DNA of 64,000 nucleotides from Kalmusia sp. IMI 367209 (lineage: Eukaryota; Ascomycota; Dothideomycetes; Pleosporales; Didymosphaeriaceae). The position numbers and the translations under genes were made by a program. This document shows positions 10,779-21,616 of this stretch, one piece after another. The notes below the pieces were generated by a model, which made no database searches, was not told the origin of the DNA, and saw nothing but the letters and a program-made list of their open reading frames with translations. The number at the start of each line of letters is the position of its first letter. The first letter of the stretch is position 1. The stretch covers positions 1,426,001-1,490,000 of the forward strand of contig JAPEUQ010000004.1 of the NCBI GenBank assembly GCA_027946365.1, read 5' to 3'.

Positions 10779-12806
10779 TTAGTCCTTGCTCTTCTTCTTT
10801 TTCTTCTTCTCAGTCGTGTCCTCATCTTCGTCCCGTTTCCGCTTCTTGATGTCCTTCTCTGCCTTTTTCGCCTCCTTGGCTGCCTTTTTTGCAGCCTTTG
10901 CCTCACGCTTCGCCTCGCGTTGGGCTTTTCGCGCCTTCTTGGCTTCCTTGGAGGCCTTCTTCGCAGCCTTCTTGTCCTCCTTGCCCTTAGAGGCCGACTT
11001 TGGGGCTTGTTCCTCGTCCGAGTCCGAGTCATCAGATCCAGCGTCCGCATCGCCCATCGTGACGTCCTCGTCTTCATCTTCACTCTCAACCTCCTGGACA
11101 AGCTTCTTCGGGGTAGTGCCATTGACCTGTCCTTTCTTCGCTTTCGCAGCGGGCTCGTCGCCTGTCAGACCATCGGCATCGGGGTTGTACTTCCGCGCCT
11201 CCTTGACTTCCCACTTCTTGGCGCCGAGTGCTGTTTGATTGGCGTTGGCCAAGCTCTTCAAAGGCTTGCCTTCTAGTGCTCTTAACCGTCTTTCGATAGC
11301 GACTCGCGCATCACGACCGAGCTGAGATTTCTCCTCCTCAGTAGGTTCATTGGAAGTGTCTTCGGAGGTAACACCCCATGTGCTGAGGGCGTCGACGCGT
11401 AGACCAAGCGCAGACTTCGCCGCGAGCATACGGGCGATTTTGCCCTTGTTCTTGCCAGTGGCCTGACCGATAAGTGAAGCGTGGTCTGTGTTGATTAGCT
11501 AGATTTATAAAGGCTGAGTCGCTTCACTTACAGATCAACCCATACTTGGGTGTATCGTGCTTCGTCTTGAGCGCCCTGAACAAGGCCTTCTCAGCTCCTA
11601 GAATTTGCACCGTGCTACCTGGGCTCTTCGCCAAGTTCATCAAAGACCCGGCATGTGCGATAAGGCGCGCACCGACGAGCTCGCCGACGAGTTGGGTGAG
11701 ATTAGGAGCTAGTGCTTGCATACGGCTGGAGAGGTACGAGGATAGACTCTGTCGATGCTCGGTCAGGTCAACCACTTGCTCAGCTAGTGCACTTGTCGCC
11801 TCCAGATCTTCTTCGCTGATCTCGGTTCCCATAGAAATCTCCGCTGCGGCTTTGACAGCGGCCTCAATTTCTTCGGGCAGGATTGACTATGCAATTATTA
11901 GATTTGAAAGAGCTGTATCCTTATGTTCCATGTACGTACGGATAAATCAGCCTCCCGAGCATTCGAGCGGAAGCCCATTTTAAGCACGACCTTCGAGTAG
12001 GCCAAATTGTCGTTCAGGATCTTGGCGAGCTCGGGGAAGTGCCAGCCATACCACTCCTTTACGCGCATGGCATATGTGTTCAATTGCTTGTCGAGTACGT
12101 CGAGAGACCCAATGCTCTGAATGATCACTTTGAGAAAGTCAGCTTCGAGCCCAAACGAAGGCATTGTGCATGCCGTAGCTAAATGCAACTGATACACAGT
12201 CTACGTACTCGTATCAACCTTATCAGGAGAAAATTTGAGCTTGTGTCTCGAAAGAGAGTGGGCAAGACCGAGGCGCGTCGCGTTCACTTCGGCCGGGACC
12301 ATGTCAGGAATGAGCGAGGGTAGGTGCTCGCGGATAGCACGATAGACGTCGCTGATGGAAGATTGTTCGCTAACAATCTTGAGCGTTAAGCCAGGTAGCT
12401 GACCGATAGCATTGCCGAGCTTTGCGTCCGCGACGCACAGGGAAGCTTTAGTCTCGTCTTTAAGCTCGTTCAGTAATTGCGAGAGCATCGGTGTGACCTT
12501 TGAGTCAGACAGCGCGGCTGCTTCGTCTAGAGCAATTGTTTAGTAAATGGTCTGCAAGGCCAATATGTGACTTGATCAGAGGTCTTACTGAGGGCGGTGA
12601 CGGCATTTTCGAATTTCTGCAGAGAGTAAGCTTTTGACCCATGTGCGCGCAGTACAAAAGCTCACAGAAAATTGTTTGAGCTTGAAGGCACCGGCAGCAT
12701 CTTCGACACTGCTCAAGCCATCGCTGCCTGCTTTCAGAAGCTTCTTGTCGCGAGCTTTGAAGAGCGCATAGCCAGCGCTCGTTTCTGTGAGGATGAAGAC
12801 GCCCAT
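10779..12806 (-). CDS. NOP58: Nucleolar protein NOP58, box C/D snoRNP core
   Basis: Core protein of box C/D snoRNPs that carry out 2'-O-methylation and early pre-rRNA processing in the nucleolus. Exons are 12666-12806, 12589-12616, 12209-12526, 11940-12127, 11532-11886 and 10779-11485; 578 residues, all junctions in phase. The start [16 protein letters not shown] matches the NOP5 N-terminal domain. The coiled-coil and NOP domain follow, with the conserved stretches [27 protein letters not shown] and [20 protein letters not shown]; the tyrosine of the last is split by an intron. The C-terminal 130 residues are an acidic block followed by a long Lys/Ala/Glu tail ending in KKKKKKSKD, the KKE/D tail typical of NOP58 and NOP56. 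The N-terminus and tail fit NOP58 better than NOP56. Divergent from ARP10 across 322 bases. Confidence 0.95.
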
Positions 12807-13128
12807 GCTTGCGGATTTCGGGATTGCTTGGTACTGCGGGCGTGCGTGAGAGCACCTTCTTCTTTTTTCGGGCGGATCCTTCCTAGCAGACGTCGCTGCA
12901 ATGGCGGGGGGCGGGCGGGCGCGTGTGTCGGTGCAGCTTTGGTTGAAGTTGCAGAATAAGGTTGAAAAAAGTTCACGTTGAGCACTAAGCCAAACCGCGC
13001 TAGCGCCCCTCTCCCGTGGTCCATGCTCCAAGGAACCCACCGTTGCACGCACTCGTATGGTTCAATAGCCATGCATTCTCCCATGCTTGACTCCAATTGT
13101 TGTATAATGCATTGAGGGCTGCCCAACT
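12807..13128. promoter_or_regulatory. Shared upstream region of NOP58 and ARP10
   Basis: Only 322 bases separate the two divergent start codons, so both promoters must lie or overlap here. A G/C-rich stretch near 12900-12930 and a T-rich stretch are visible; no TATA box is seen. Confidence 0.6.
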
Positions 13129-14826
13129 ATGTCTGCGGCCGAGCGCAAAGTATCAGCCTCCCTGGGCAGGTCTATTCGCGGCACCACTCCGCGCCTCGCT
13201 GATCTCGCCTCCACCCCCGAAACTCCTCGTACACCCCTCGGTCGCTCCGTTTCTTCCCTTTTTGGCTCTCCTGGTGGCAGCTTCCGTACAGAAGACGAGT
13301 ATGTCGTTATCGAAATCGGGTCGCGATTCGTGCGCGGCGGCTTCCCGGGCGAGAGCACCCCGCGGTGCACCCTCTCGTTTAGCCCCGAAGACCAGCGGAG
13401 GGCAGGCGACTATCGCCAGTGGGATCCCGAATATGGTCACAAGAGGCGGAAACAGAAGAAAGGTCAGGACTGGGGCCAGGAGCATGAGCTATACCGAATG
13501 GACCTGAGTGAGCAGGACTTGGGGCTAGTTGAGGATAAATTCGAAAGGACTATGCGGGAGGTCTACAACAAGTACTTTCTGCTTGACACTAGACCGCGGC
13601 GGATACTTCTTTCACTGCCGCCAAAAATGCCGCATCCGCTGATGTCAACTTTGTTGGATGTTCTCTTTGGGAGTTTCCAGGCACCTAGCATCACGCTTAT
13701 GTCTTCGCCCATTCTCTCGACTGTCGCGGCTGGATTACGATCGGCGCTGGTGGTAGACATCGGATGGGCTGAGGCGATAGTCACTGCTGTATGTGAATAT
13801 CGCGAGGTACACGAACAGAGAACGGTCCGAGCAGGCAAAATGCTTAGTGAAGAGATGGCGAAGGTGCTGAAAGCAGCGCAAGACGAAGATGCGGAACCCG
13901 AGGACGCGAAGACCGACATCTCTTTTGAAGAAGCTAATGAGATTCTTTCACGCGTTGGTTGGTGCAAATCAAGACCCAGATCAAACCGCAGAACCCTCTA
14001 CTTTCCTGCACGCACATCACCCATCCTTGAGGAGTTTGAAGATGCCGTAGAGACCCCGGAGCCGACTATGACTATACCGCTGTCGAAGAACTCGCCACCC
14101 TCTGAGATTACAATTCCTTTTAAAGCGCTGGCCAACCCTGCCGAAACCGTCCTTTTCGCTACCGAGACAGCACTCAATGAATTTGACGATAACGAGCTGC
14201 CTTTACACCATCTCATCTATCGAGCGTTGCTCTCCCTGCCAATAGACGTACGACGCTTGTGCATGTCACGCATTATCATTACCGGCGGTGTTTCTGCCCT
14301 CCCGGGCCTGAAGAGCCGCATTCTCGCAGAACTCGAAGCACTGGTCCAGACGAAAGGCTGGGACCCCGTCCGCAATTACGGTACCGCTAGCGCACGACAT
14401 GAACAAATCCTACGGCAAAAGAGAGAAGCCTTGGAGCTACAACGACAAGAAGGTGATGACAAGGTGTCGGAGTCGCTAGATCCAGACAATCCTCTTCCAG
14501 CAGGGCTACAAAGTCCGGAAGAGGACCCCACTGATGCGAAGCTCGCTCACCTCGCACTGCGAAATGGCCCACCACCAGCCAGCTTGACTGGAGGTATCGT
14601 CCGAGGTGTCGAGACTCTAGGAGCCTGGGCGGGTGCGAGCCTTGTGGCTCACCAACGCGTAAGAGGCATCGTCGAAATTGACCGGGAGCGATACCTCCAG
14701 CATGGGCTCCAGGGTGCAAGCAAAGAGAAGGAAGTATCTGTTGTGCCACAGCGGCAGAGTATGGGACCCGGCGTGAGTAGAGGAGCTGGGGAGCGAGCGA
14801 GCTGGACATTGGGCGTTTGGGCGTGA
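13129..14826 (+). CDS. Actin-related protein ARP10 (dynactin pointed-end)
   Basis: Dynactin subunit at the pointed end of the Arp1 filament (RO7 in Neurospora is the closest known relative by description), acting with dynein in nuclear and vesicle transport. Single exon, 565 residues. A Ser/Thr/Pro-rich leader of about 55 residues precedes the actin fold. Visible actin-like elements are EYVVIEIGSRFVRGGFPGE (phosphate-1 loop position), the RRILLSLPPKMPHPL segment, SALVVDIGWAEAIVTAV (phosphate-2 loop) and RIIITGGVSALPGLKSRI (adenosine motif). The loops lack the full actin ATPase consensus, as expected for this divergent family. A charged linker near residues 235-270 and a 100-residue C-terminal extension are lineage-specific additions. 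Assignment to ARP10 rather than another divergent ARP rests on length and loop pattern. Confidence 0.8.
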   Translation: MSAAERKVSASLGRSIRGTTPRLADLASTPETPRTPLGRSVSSLFGSPGGSFRTEDEYVVIEIGSRFVRGGFPGESTPRCTLSFSPEDQRRAGDYRQWDPEYGHKRRKQKKGQDWGQEHELYRMDLSEQDLGLVEDKFERTMREVYNKYFLLDTRPRRILLSLPPKMPHPLMSTLLDVLFGSFQAPSITLMSSPILSTVAAGLRSALVVDIGWAEAIVTAVCEYREVHEQRTVRAGKMLSEEMAKVLKAAQDEDAEPEDAKTDISFEEANEILSRVGWCKSRPRSNRRTLYFPARTSPILEEFEDAVETPEPTMTIPLSKNSPPSEITIPFKALANPAETVLFATETALNEFDDNELPLHHLIYRALLSLPIDVRRLCMSRIIITGGVSALPGLKSRILAELEALVQTKGWDPVRNYGTASARHEQILRQKREALELQRQEGDDKVSESLDPDNPLPAGLQSPEEDPTDAKLAHLALRNGPPPASLTGGIVRGVETLGAWAGASLVAHQRVRGIVEIDRERYLQHGLQGASKEKEVSVVPQRQSMGPGVSRGAGERASWTLGVWA

Positions 14827-15922
14827 GGTAGGTAGCGTACTTTAGTAGCGTTCAAGCGAAAATCGAATTATGTGATACCCCTTCAAGCAATCTTCGCTGA
14901 TTTCTGGCTGCGTTTGCCGATTCGCATTTTACTGGTCTCTCGCTTCTGCCCCTGGATACAGATCGGCTCCGACGAGTAGACCTTCCTTGTCTGAATGTTT
15001 TTGCCCTCTTATCGCTTTGCGATATCCCTCAAATTTCAGAATATTGTCTTTACTCACACGCACTCACATGTAACCTTGATTGGCATCACGCCAGTGACTA
15101 CCGTACCTACCCACGGCTCGCAACAATTTACCGACAGCTGTGTAGTTGTACAGGTAGACATATTTATTGTGTCGAGTACACCCCCTGTCCTCTTCTATAC
15201 CAGATTGCACAGTACAAAGGTGAGTCTAGAGGACGCCTTGCCTACCGGTGTCCGACTCTCAGCACTGTTCAATTTGCATCGAGCTGTACACGGTCATCCA
15301 ACCCCACCATCAGCCTTGATAATCGTTTCCTTTCCGGTCACGCTGCCTGTCTAGTGGATGGTGTGGGCAGTTCGCACGAACCGCTTCCTGTTAACAGCTG
15401 CGGAGTTGCCTGACTGCGCGGTTGACGGGTGAGTTGTGCTGCGTACATTGTGACTGACCACAGCCTAACCACCCCCTACTTCATGAGTCGAGTTTCATTT
15501 CCTTCTGTTGAACGCAATTCATTGGAGGTCTGTATGTCCGCTATGTCATCGGAACTCTCAGCGAGCCGTCTAGTGCATGGGGAACGGGACGGGAACTCGA
15601 CCCTCAACACACACACGCATATTGACGCGCCATTGGTATCCAATAGCAATCTTGGGATCGCCACACCTCTGCAGCAACGTCGCTTATAACACTTGGTCGG
15701 TCAATCACATCGTCTCGCATTTTCAGGCAACAAGGCATCTAGACAACTGCGCAAGCATGCAATACACAACTCGACAACCCGACAATCATGCAAGCCGGCG
15801 CCTTGGCTGAGCCGGAAAGGCCAATCATCTCCGAAGGCTGGCAAGTTAAATGCCTCCTGTTCCCAGCTGTGGAAAGGACCATAGTCCTGCATCTCATCTG
15901 GCCACAGCGTCCCTCTTGTAGC
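14827..15922. other. Intergenic, 1.1 kb
   Basis: Holds the 3' flank of ARP10 and the upstream region of the zinc-finger gene. Several frames of 60-120 codons cross it without recognisable features. An in-frame ATG at 15788 would lengthen the zinc-finger protein by 45 residues. Confidence 0.5.
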
Positions 15923-17507
15923 ATGATGGAAGGGTGGTCACCAGGTCCCTGGTCCTCCTGCGACGATTTCGAAAACATAGACGGAGAATACCTACTACAT
16001 TTTGCATCAACACACCAAAACCTACCAGCAAACCTATGTGACTACGAAACACCCACCTGCTCCGACGTTGTACCATCCTACCTCGACGACGACTTTCCAT
16101 TGATGAACCATGTAAATCATCCAAAGTTCTGACCTTTTTCCATTGAACAGTAAATCTAACCTCTTCAAGAACCCTCAGTCCTCTATTCCAACAACGATCT
16201 ATACCACGTCGTTTCCTCCGCTTTCCGATCCTATTCCTCGAGAAGCACCGTCACCATGTCTATCCGTCGAAGAACAGACAAGGTCAGTGCAACGCAAAGC
16301 AGACCGCAACCCGCGTCGCCCAAAACCCACATTCGCCTGTCCAGTACGCGAGGCTGAGAAGGCTCGTGGCGCTTCGGAATTTTCTTGTCGGGGTCTGAGC
16401 GTAGACAACATGGCTGAGGTTCGACGCCATTTGACGGAACGAGCACAGCATTTACCGTTCTTGAAGCTCTGCTCAACATGTAACGAGCATTCAGTTGACA
16501 AAGAAGATTTCGAGAAGCAACATGGCTACAAAGGCGAGAAATGCGACAACCCTCGAAAACAAGCAAGGGGCAGGGAAGCGATGGAAGCACAATGGTGGCA
16601 GGTTTACAAACTAGTCAACTCCGAAAACCCTAATGAGGCTCCTGTACAAAGTAAGTTAATTACAATACAACGTATAATCATGCTGATTTTGTAGACGACG
16701 CTGCAAAGGTGCCCGTGGGATCTCCGAAGGATGAACCACAACCATCGCGTCCTTATAAGACACCATACGAACTAATCATCGACTCTGATTCGGATGATGC
16801 GAACTTGCCGTCAGCAACATCATTTCATTCACTGCCGCCATTCGACCGATACACGTCAAATGATAACGTACGTTCACTTGCCATCTCTATGAAGCCGACT
16901 GACCGTTTGGCATGTCTTCAGCTCTCAGGCTTCACCTTGGGCGACACCATGGAGTCCTGAAAACCTTCGCATTTACCAACCACTTCCGCCACACTACGAT
17001 GCTGAACACCACCCAACCACAATTTCATATGTCGCGCCATCAACCCACGATTCCGCTTACTATACAGAAAGCATGCCGGATTCGTGCCTCGAATCACCAT
17101 GCGAAGCAGCTTCTACTTTGCCTTCAATTTCGATGTCGTCTTCTCGGGCAACCATGTACATCTCTAAGGAAAGTATGAGACCCCCATTCCTACCATACAA
17201 CCACACATCGATGCCCAGTAGCCATGGTCAACAAGTTCTCCCCACACTGAGCGTTGAATCGAGTGCCGAATCTTCAGTAACAGATGTGGTCTCATGCACT
17301 GGTTGTGGCAAAAGTTTCAAGGGAGACTATAGGAAAGGCAATCTCGCGAGGCACCGAAGGCAAAAGCATGGTGTTGCTGAACAAGTGTACCCTTGCGAGG
17401 AGTCGGATTGTGTACAAACTTTCAAGAGACAGGATGCGCGTTTGAAACATTATAGAAGACATCACCTATGGCGAGCTCCTGATCCTCCTATGCCACGCAA
17501 ATATTGA
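15923..17507 (+). CDS. C2H2 zinc-finger protein, 473 aa
   Basis: Probable DNA-binding regulator. Exons are 15923-16111, 16170-16650, 16695-16867 and 16929-17507, all in phase; intron 1 has a CTAAC branch nine bases before its acceptor CAAG. Two zinc fingers sit at the extreme C-terminus. The first is CTGCGKSF with spacing C-x2-C-x15-H-x4-H; the second is CEESDC with C-x4-C-x12-H-x3-H. They are separated by a short linker and end eleven residues before the stop. The rest is Ser/Pro-rich with an acidic patch (DSDSDDAN). The middle contains a basic region and a Cys-containing stretch (LKLCSTCNEH) that is not a classic finger. The start is uncertain: ATG 15788 is also in frame. This fungal layout, disordered N-terminus and terminal finger pair, is common among uncharacterised Dothideomycete and Eurotiomycete regulators. 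Confidence 0.75.
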
Positions 17508-17907
17508 ATCGAGATTTTCCACAAATTATCTCTGTGCCCCGTGATCCTGCAATTGCAATCTTGAAAAGTCATCACGGTGAAAAGTCGTTGCTAGAGTGCT
17601 TGGTTGTTGGTTCTTGTACAGTCTACGTCGGTACGGTGAATTCTTGAGCAGCAAATCACTTAGACTGCAATGCATAAATTCAAAGCGTGATTGCCCAAAT
17701 ATCCTGATGTCACCCTGCAAGATCAGTCCCAGGAATGTGTGAAAGAGCAGGAGGCATTGGAAAAAAGAAAATGAATTTTGCACACTCTCCCGAATATTTG
17801 CAGGAACAGACTAACTGTCCGTGACCGTCATCGATCATGATATCATTTCACCGTAGCATTCACGCTGACGCCTCTACACATGCATTGGCTCTGCCTCGTC
17901 CCATGTT
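17508..17907. other. Convergent 3' flanks
   Basis: Between the convergent zinc-finger and capping-protein genes. No gene seen. Confidence 0.6.
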
Positions 17908-18914
17908 TCACCTCGGCCTCCCGCCCCCAATATCCTGCCCCAGTCGATATCCAGTAATCTTCTCCCACTCAATCTTCTGCCTCGTAATCGGCAACTGTCT
18001 CCGCAGCCCCTTGAACGCACCTTCTGCGAGCCCACCGAACGCCTTGTTTAAATCCTCCTGATACGTCTTCTCTGCTTGCGCGATAGCCCTCACAACCTCC
18101 GCCGCGCTTCCACCTCCAGCTTTCAAATTTAGATTCTTGGAGGTGAGTAAACGCACATTGCCGTCCTCGTAGTAGTGCACGTCGACGGCGATAGTGCCGG
18201 TGAGCGTGGAAGAGGAGGGCGTGAAGAGGTAGGACGAGCGCCAGCGGCCATTCCAGTAATTGGAGGGAGAGTATTTGTTTGCGACGGTGACGAGGGCGAT
18301 CTGTGAGTCGTCGGAGGTGGGGAAGATGCCGAAGGCGGCTTTTGGGTAGTGTTCGGAGGCGTGGGTATTTAGGGACTTGACGAGGCTCTTGCTATTCTAC
18401 TGGTTAGATTCTTCCTCGCCTGTTGCAACACGAATGAAGACGTGTATGGTGTCTTACACAAGATCCTCATGATTCGATTCTAGCACGTAGCTCTGCACCG
18501 CGCTTGCCTTGCCGGTCGAATGGTCAAACGCAAATGAGCTCTGACTATCCGTGTCGTAGTACCGTCCCTCGCCCAGCGAGTTGTACGGACTGACTAAAAC
18601 CTCCGCGCTGCCACCGGGGAGCTTCGTCGTTGTGAATTGCTCTTCGTTGTACTTCTCGAAGGCGGGCGTGAGCTCCGTCTGTACCGAGTCGTCACCGAGG
18701 ATGGATTTAATCGCTATGGCGGGTCAGCGATGACCGTATTGGAAACCAAGTGCGATATAGGAGTAGGGTCATGGTCGTATTAGGGTAGCCGTACCTTTCG
18801 TTACATCGGAGAGCTGTCGAACGTTAGGATCGGTGGGGGTGGGATGGCAGTGCGACATACCTCGCCTGGTGGGGCGCTCTCTATGAAGGAGGAGAGGGCT
18901 GCTGCTCTTGACAT
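17908..18914 (-). CDS. CAP1: F-actin capping protein subunit alpha
   Basis: Forms the CapZ heterodimer with the beta subunit and caps barbed ends of actin filaments, mainly at cortical actin patches. Exons are 18861-18914, 18795-18813 (19 bases), 18458-18713 and 17908-18391; 270 residues, the usual family length. Recognisable stretches are LSSFIESAPPGEL at the N-terminus and KYNEEQFTT. NYWNGRWRSSYLF is a family signature, followed by VDVHYYEDGNVRLL. The C-terminal tentacle region ends RRQLPITRQKIEWEK, then YRLGQDIGGGRPR. All splice junctions keep phase. The conserved RRQLP-x-TR-x-K-x-W motif makes the assignment secure. Confidence 0.95.
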
Positions 18915-19253
18915 GGCGCGAGGAGTGTGTGTGCACACAGAGGAGAGATGTGTTGCACGGTGTGTTGCTGTAGGCTTGCGATCTTGAAAGTCTGGACTGT
19001 TTGGAGGTGGTTGTTGGAGCTGGAATAGTGCTTGGCGAGGGGTCTAGTCGCAGGGGTCTACCAGCCCCACCATGTCATTGGTCACTGCACAATTCACTTC
19101 AATGGCTGTCAACAAACATAGTGGGCACCTTGACCCTGAGCATAGGTTTATTATTATATTATGGCCGTTACGAGTCTTGAATTGTTTGACCCTGTCCCAT
19201 CCCAAACTCCACGCTTAGAAACTGTACAGAGAACTAAAACTTCCTCGCTCTCC
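18915..19253. other. Intergenic, 339 bases
   Basis: Upstream region of capping protein alpha and 3' flank of the next minus-strand gene. No gene seen. Confidence 0.6.
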
Positions 19254-21225
19254 TCACTCGATGCTCATTTTCATGAGGCCATCACTGGTGTCGGTCATGC
19301 CTTGCAGACCAATTCTTTTAGGACCCAATGAAGGGGTCATCGTTACACTGCCTCCGCTATTCGACCTCTCGCCATTCACATTAGAGCCGCTAGAAGGCTC
19401 TTTGCTTAGCTTGGCTGTGGAACCCCATAGATCGCGGTTGGCGGGGGATTGGGAGAGGACAGGACTGTTGTGTACGCTGAGACCAGGAGATACAGCGCGT
19501 CTCTTGATAGAATGCTCGTCTAGGTCATCATCCCTCCGTCGCTTGCTCGACTTCTTTAGGCCATCAACGGCTGTCAACGGGGCTAGAGGCTGCGGAGTTG
19601 ACGAGCGCGAAACGAAACCAGGATGAGCGAATCCTTCCGACGTTGTAGTGGTGGCTGCTGATGGAAGAGAGGTTGAACCTGATGAGACGGTCGGAGAATC
19701 CATGCTAATATCTTCGCTGACAGCCGAGGAACCAGCGCGTGGAAAAGAAGGCGGGGGTGGTGTTTGTGCAGGAGTGTCCCGCTGCCAGGAACCTCTACCG
19801 TTATTATTCTTAGGCAGCCCAAAAGCAGCGAAGAGACCCTTGGTTGCAGAGCCGTCTAAACTCATACCACTCTCACTCCCTTCTTCAGGCACACCTTCCA
19901 GCGGTCCATCTAAACCGGGAACAGTGGGTAGTAGATTTGGCGACGACTGCGCCGTTATCGGGTCTGCATCGCTCTCTCGGACTTGACGAATAATTTCGGC
20001 TTCGCGTCGGAACTCGCTGTCCACAGGTGCGGCCTCCTCTTGTAGCTCGGCTCGGATGCGCCCAAATTGTCGTGATTTTGGCTAGTACAATTAGCAATGA
20101 GAGACAGCGATCAAGGTTTGGATCTCTCACTAGTAGATTACCCCTTCGCGTGACAGCTCTACGCACAACGCCCGGCGTTTGGGGCATGTTTATAGCTTCA
20201 TCACCACTGTCGTTGCCGGAGGAGATGTGAAGGTCGTTTGTAAACAGTGAGAGGCTCTCTCTGCGCGAGCCCGGACCCGCTTTTCTGATTACAGCTTCTC
20301 TCGCAAAGAAGTTTTCACTCTTGCCATTTGGAGGTGACGCAGGCCCAGGGCTAGCCATGGAGCTGTGACCGCTAGCAGAGCTGGAGCTCTTTCTACTCCT
20401 GCCTTTTCGTAATCGCGCTCGTTGTATACTCATGAATGTGGGTATGTTTCCTGGGGAAAACATGTTTGACCACATGCCAGGGCTGTTTCCTGCAGGCGGC
20501 CCGCCAAATGGTGGGTTCTTGACCGCTTGTGGAGTCATCAACATGGGATCGTCATTGTCGTCCGGGTCCATAGGGTCGACCTCGTCGGACGAGCTGCTGG
20601 AATCGTCAGAGCCGAGCATATTCATGCTGCCAACAGAGCTCGAGGCTCCCGTCCTATCGCCGTTCCCCCATATATGCAGACCCGCGTTGGACGAGTCCAA
20701 CACCATTGAGTTTCCCCGCGGTCTTCGGGACGGAATCATCATTCCCTTCTGCGTGATTGTTGGTGAAGAATCCGGCGAGGACTGGTCCGCAAGAGTTGAG
20801 TGGTGCAGGTTCGTGCAAGCTCTCGAGAACTCGGCGCCGCGCGATCGACGAGGGAGAAGGGAGCTGGGCGAGGCGTAGGTGTTGCGGGCGTCGAGCTGCG
20901 GTGAAAGAGGTACACGAGCTGCGAAGTGAGCAGGACTGGGCATGGGCACCTCGCGGGAGGGCATCTGCAGAGAGAGCCCTCTGGAGAGCAGCTCAGGTCT
21001 CCTAGGCGTGCGTGGACTGGCAATGATGGTGTGGTCATCTTTAGATGTGCGGAACGGCTCGCGAAACTTGGGCGACGGTTCGAGATGCGGCGCGCTGTCG
21101 GAAAGGGAGCGTGCCTTGGGCGACCTCGATTTCTGCGGCGTGCATACTGGTTTGAGGCCAGGCGCGGCCTCGTCGCTTTCGTCGGCGGGATCATGTCTGC
21201 TCCCGCCCACCGCCGTTGGCGTCAT
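19254..21225 (-). CDS. Uncharacterised Ser/Pro-rich fungal protein, 640 aa
   Basis: Exons 20131-21225 and 19254-20081 joined by an intron with donor GTGAGA and a GCTAAT branch. Almost the whole protein is low-complexity and probably disordered. The N-terminal part has many SP and TP dipeptides and RR-S/T patches that look like kinase sites. There is an acidic DSSSSSDEVDPMDPDDND block near residue 205, and a Lys/Arg patch KKSSKRRRDDD near residue 530 that could be a nuclear localisation signal. The best ordered candidate is the segment spanning the splice junction, RGNLLPKSRQFGRIRAELQ then EFRREAEIIRQVRES, predicted helical. No catalytic motif, signal peptide or membrane segment. I do not recognise the family. 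A nuclear, phosphoregulated protein is an inference only. Confidence 0.75.
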
Positions 21226-21616
21226 GGTCGACTTTTCGTGGCGAAATTGGCCTATAATTAAAACAATCGTAGGAAGCGAACATGTCAGACAGTCGCAGAT
21301 GGGCAGTCGACGTTACGGCCAGACGACATTAATGAGCGGGGAAGCTGCCCAGGTGCGTTGAGGGTCACGTGACCTAGATTACACCGCGGCAGCCACAAAC
21401 GCACCCGTACCAATTAAATCATCACGCCCTTCGTATTAGACCGCGGTCATGGGTAGTCCAGGTGCAGATACCTCCAACTAATTATAACTGAAATGCTAGT
21501 TATGCTGCCGTTGTTGATCCCCTAAGTGCTCCCATAGTTCTCATCGTGCCATTATCTCATCCTCAAAACCATTGCTCATGTTTCCACTGGTTCCCATCAT
21601 ATAGTGTCTGAACTCT
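21226..21616. other. Intergenic, 391 bases
   Basis: Upstream region of the 640-residue protein gene and 3' flank of the next one. A CCGCGGTCATGGG stretch near 21440 is the only notable feature. No gene seen. Confidence 0.6.
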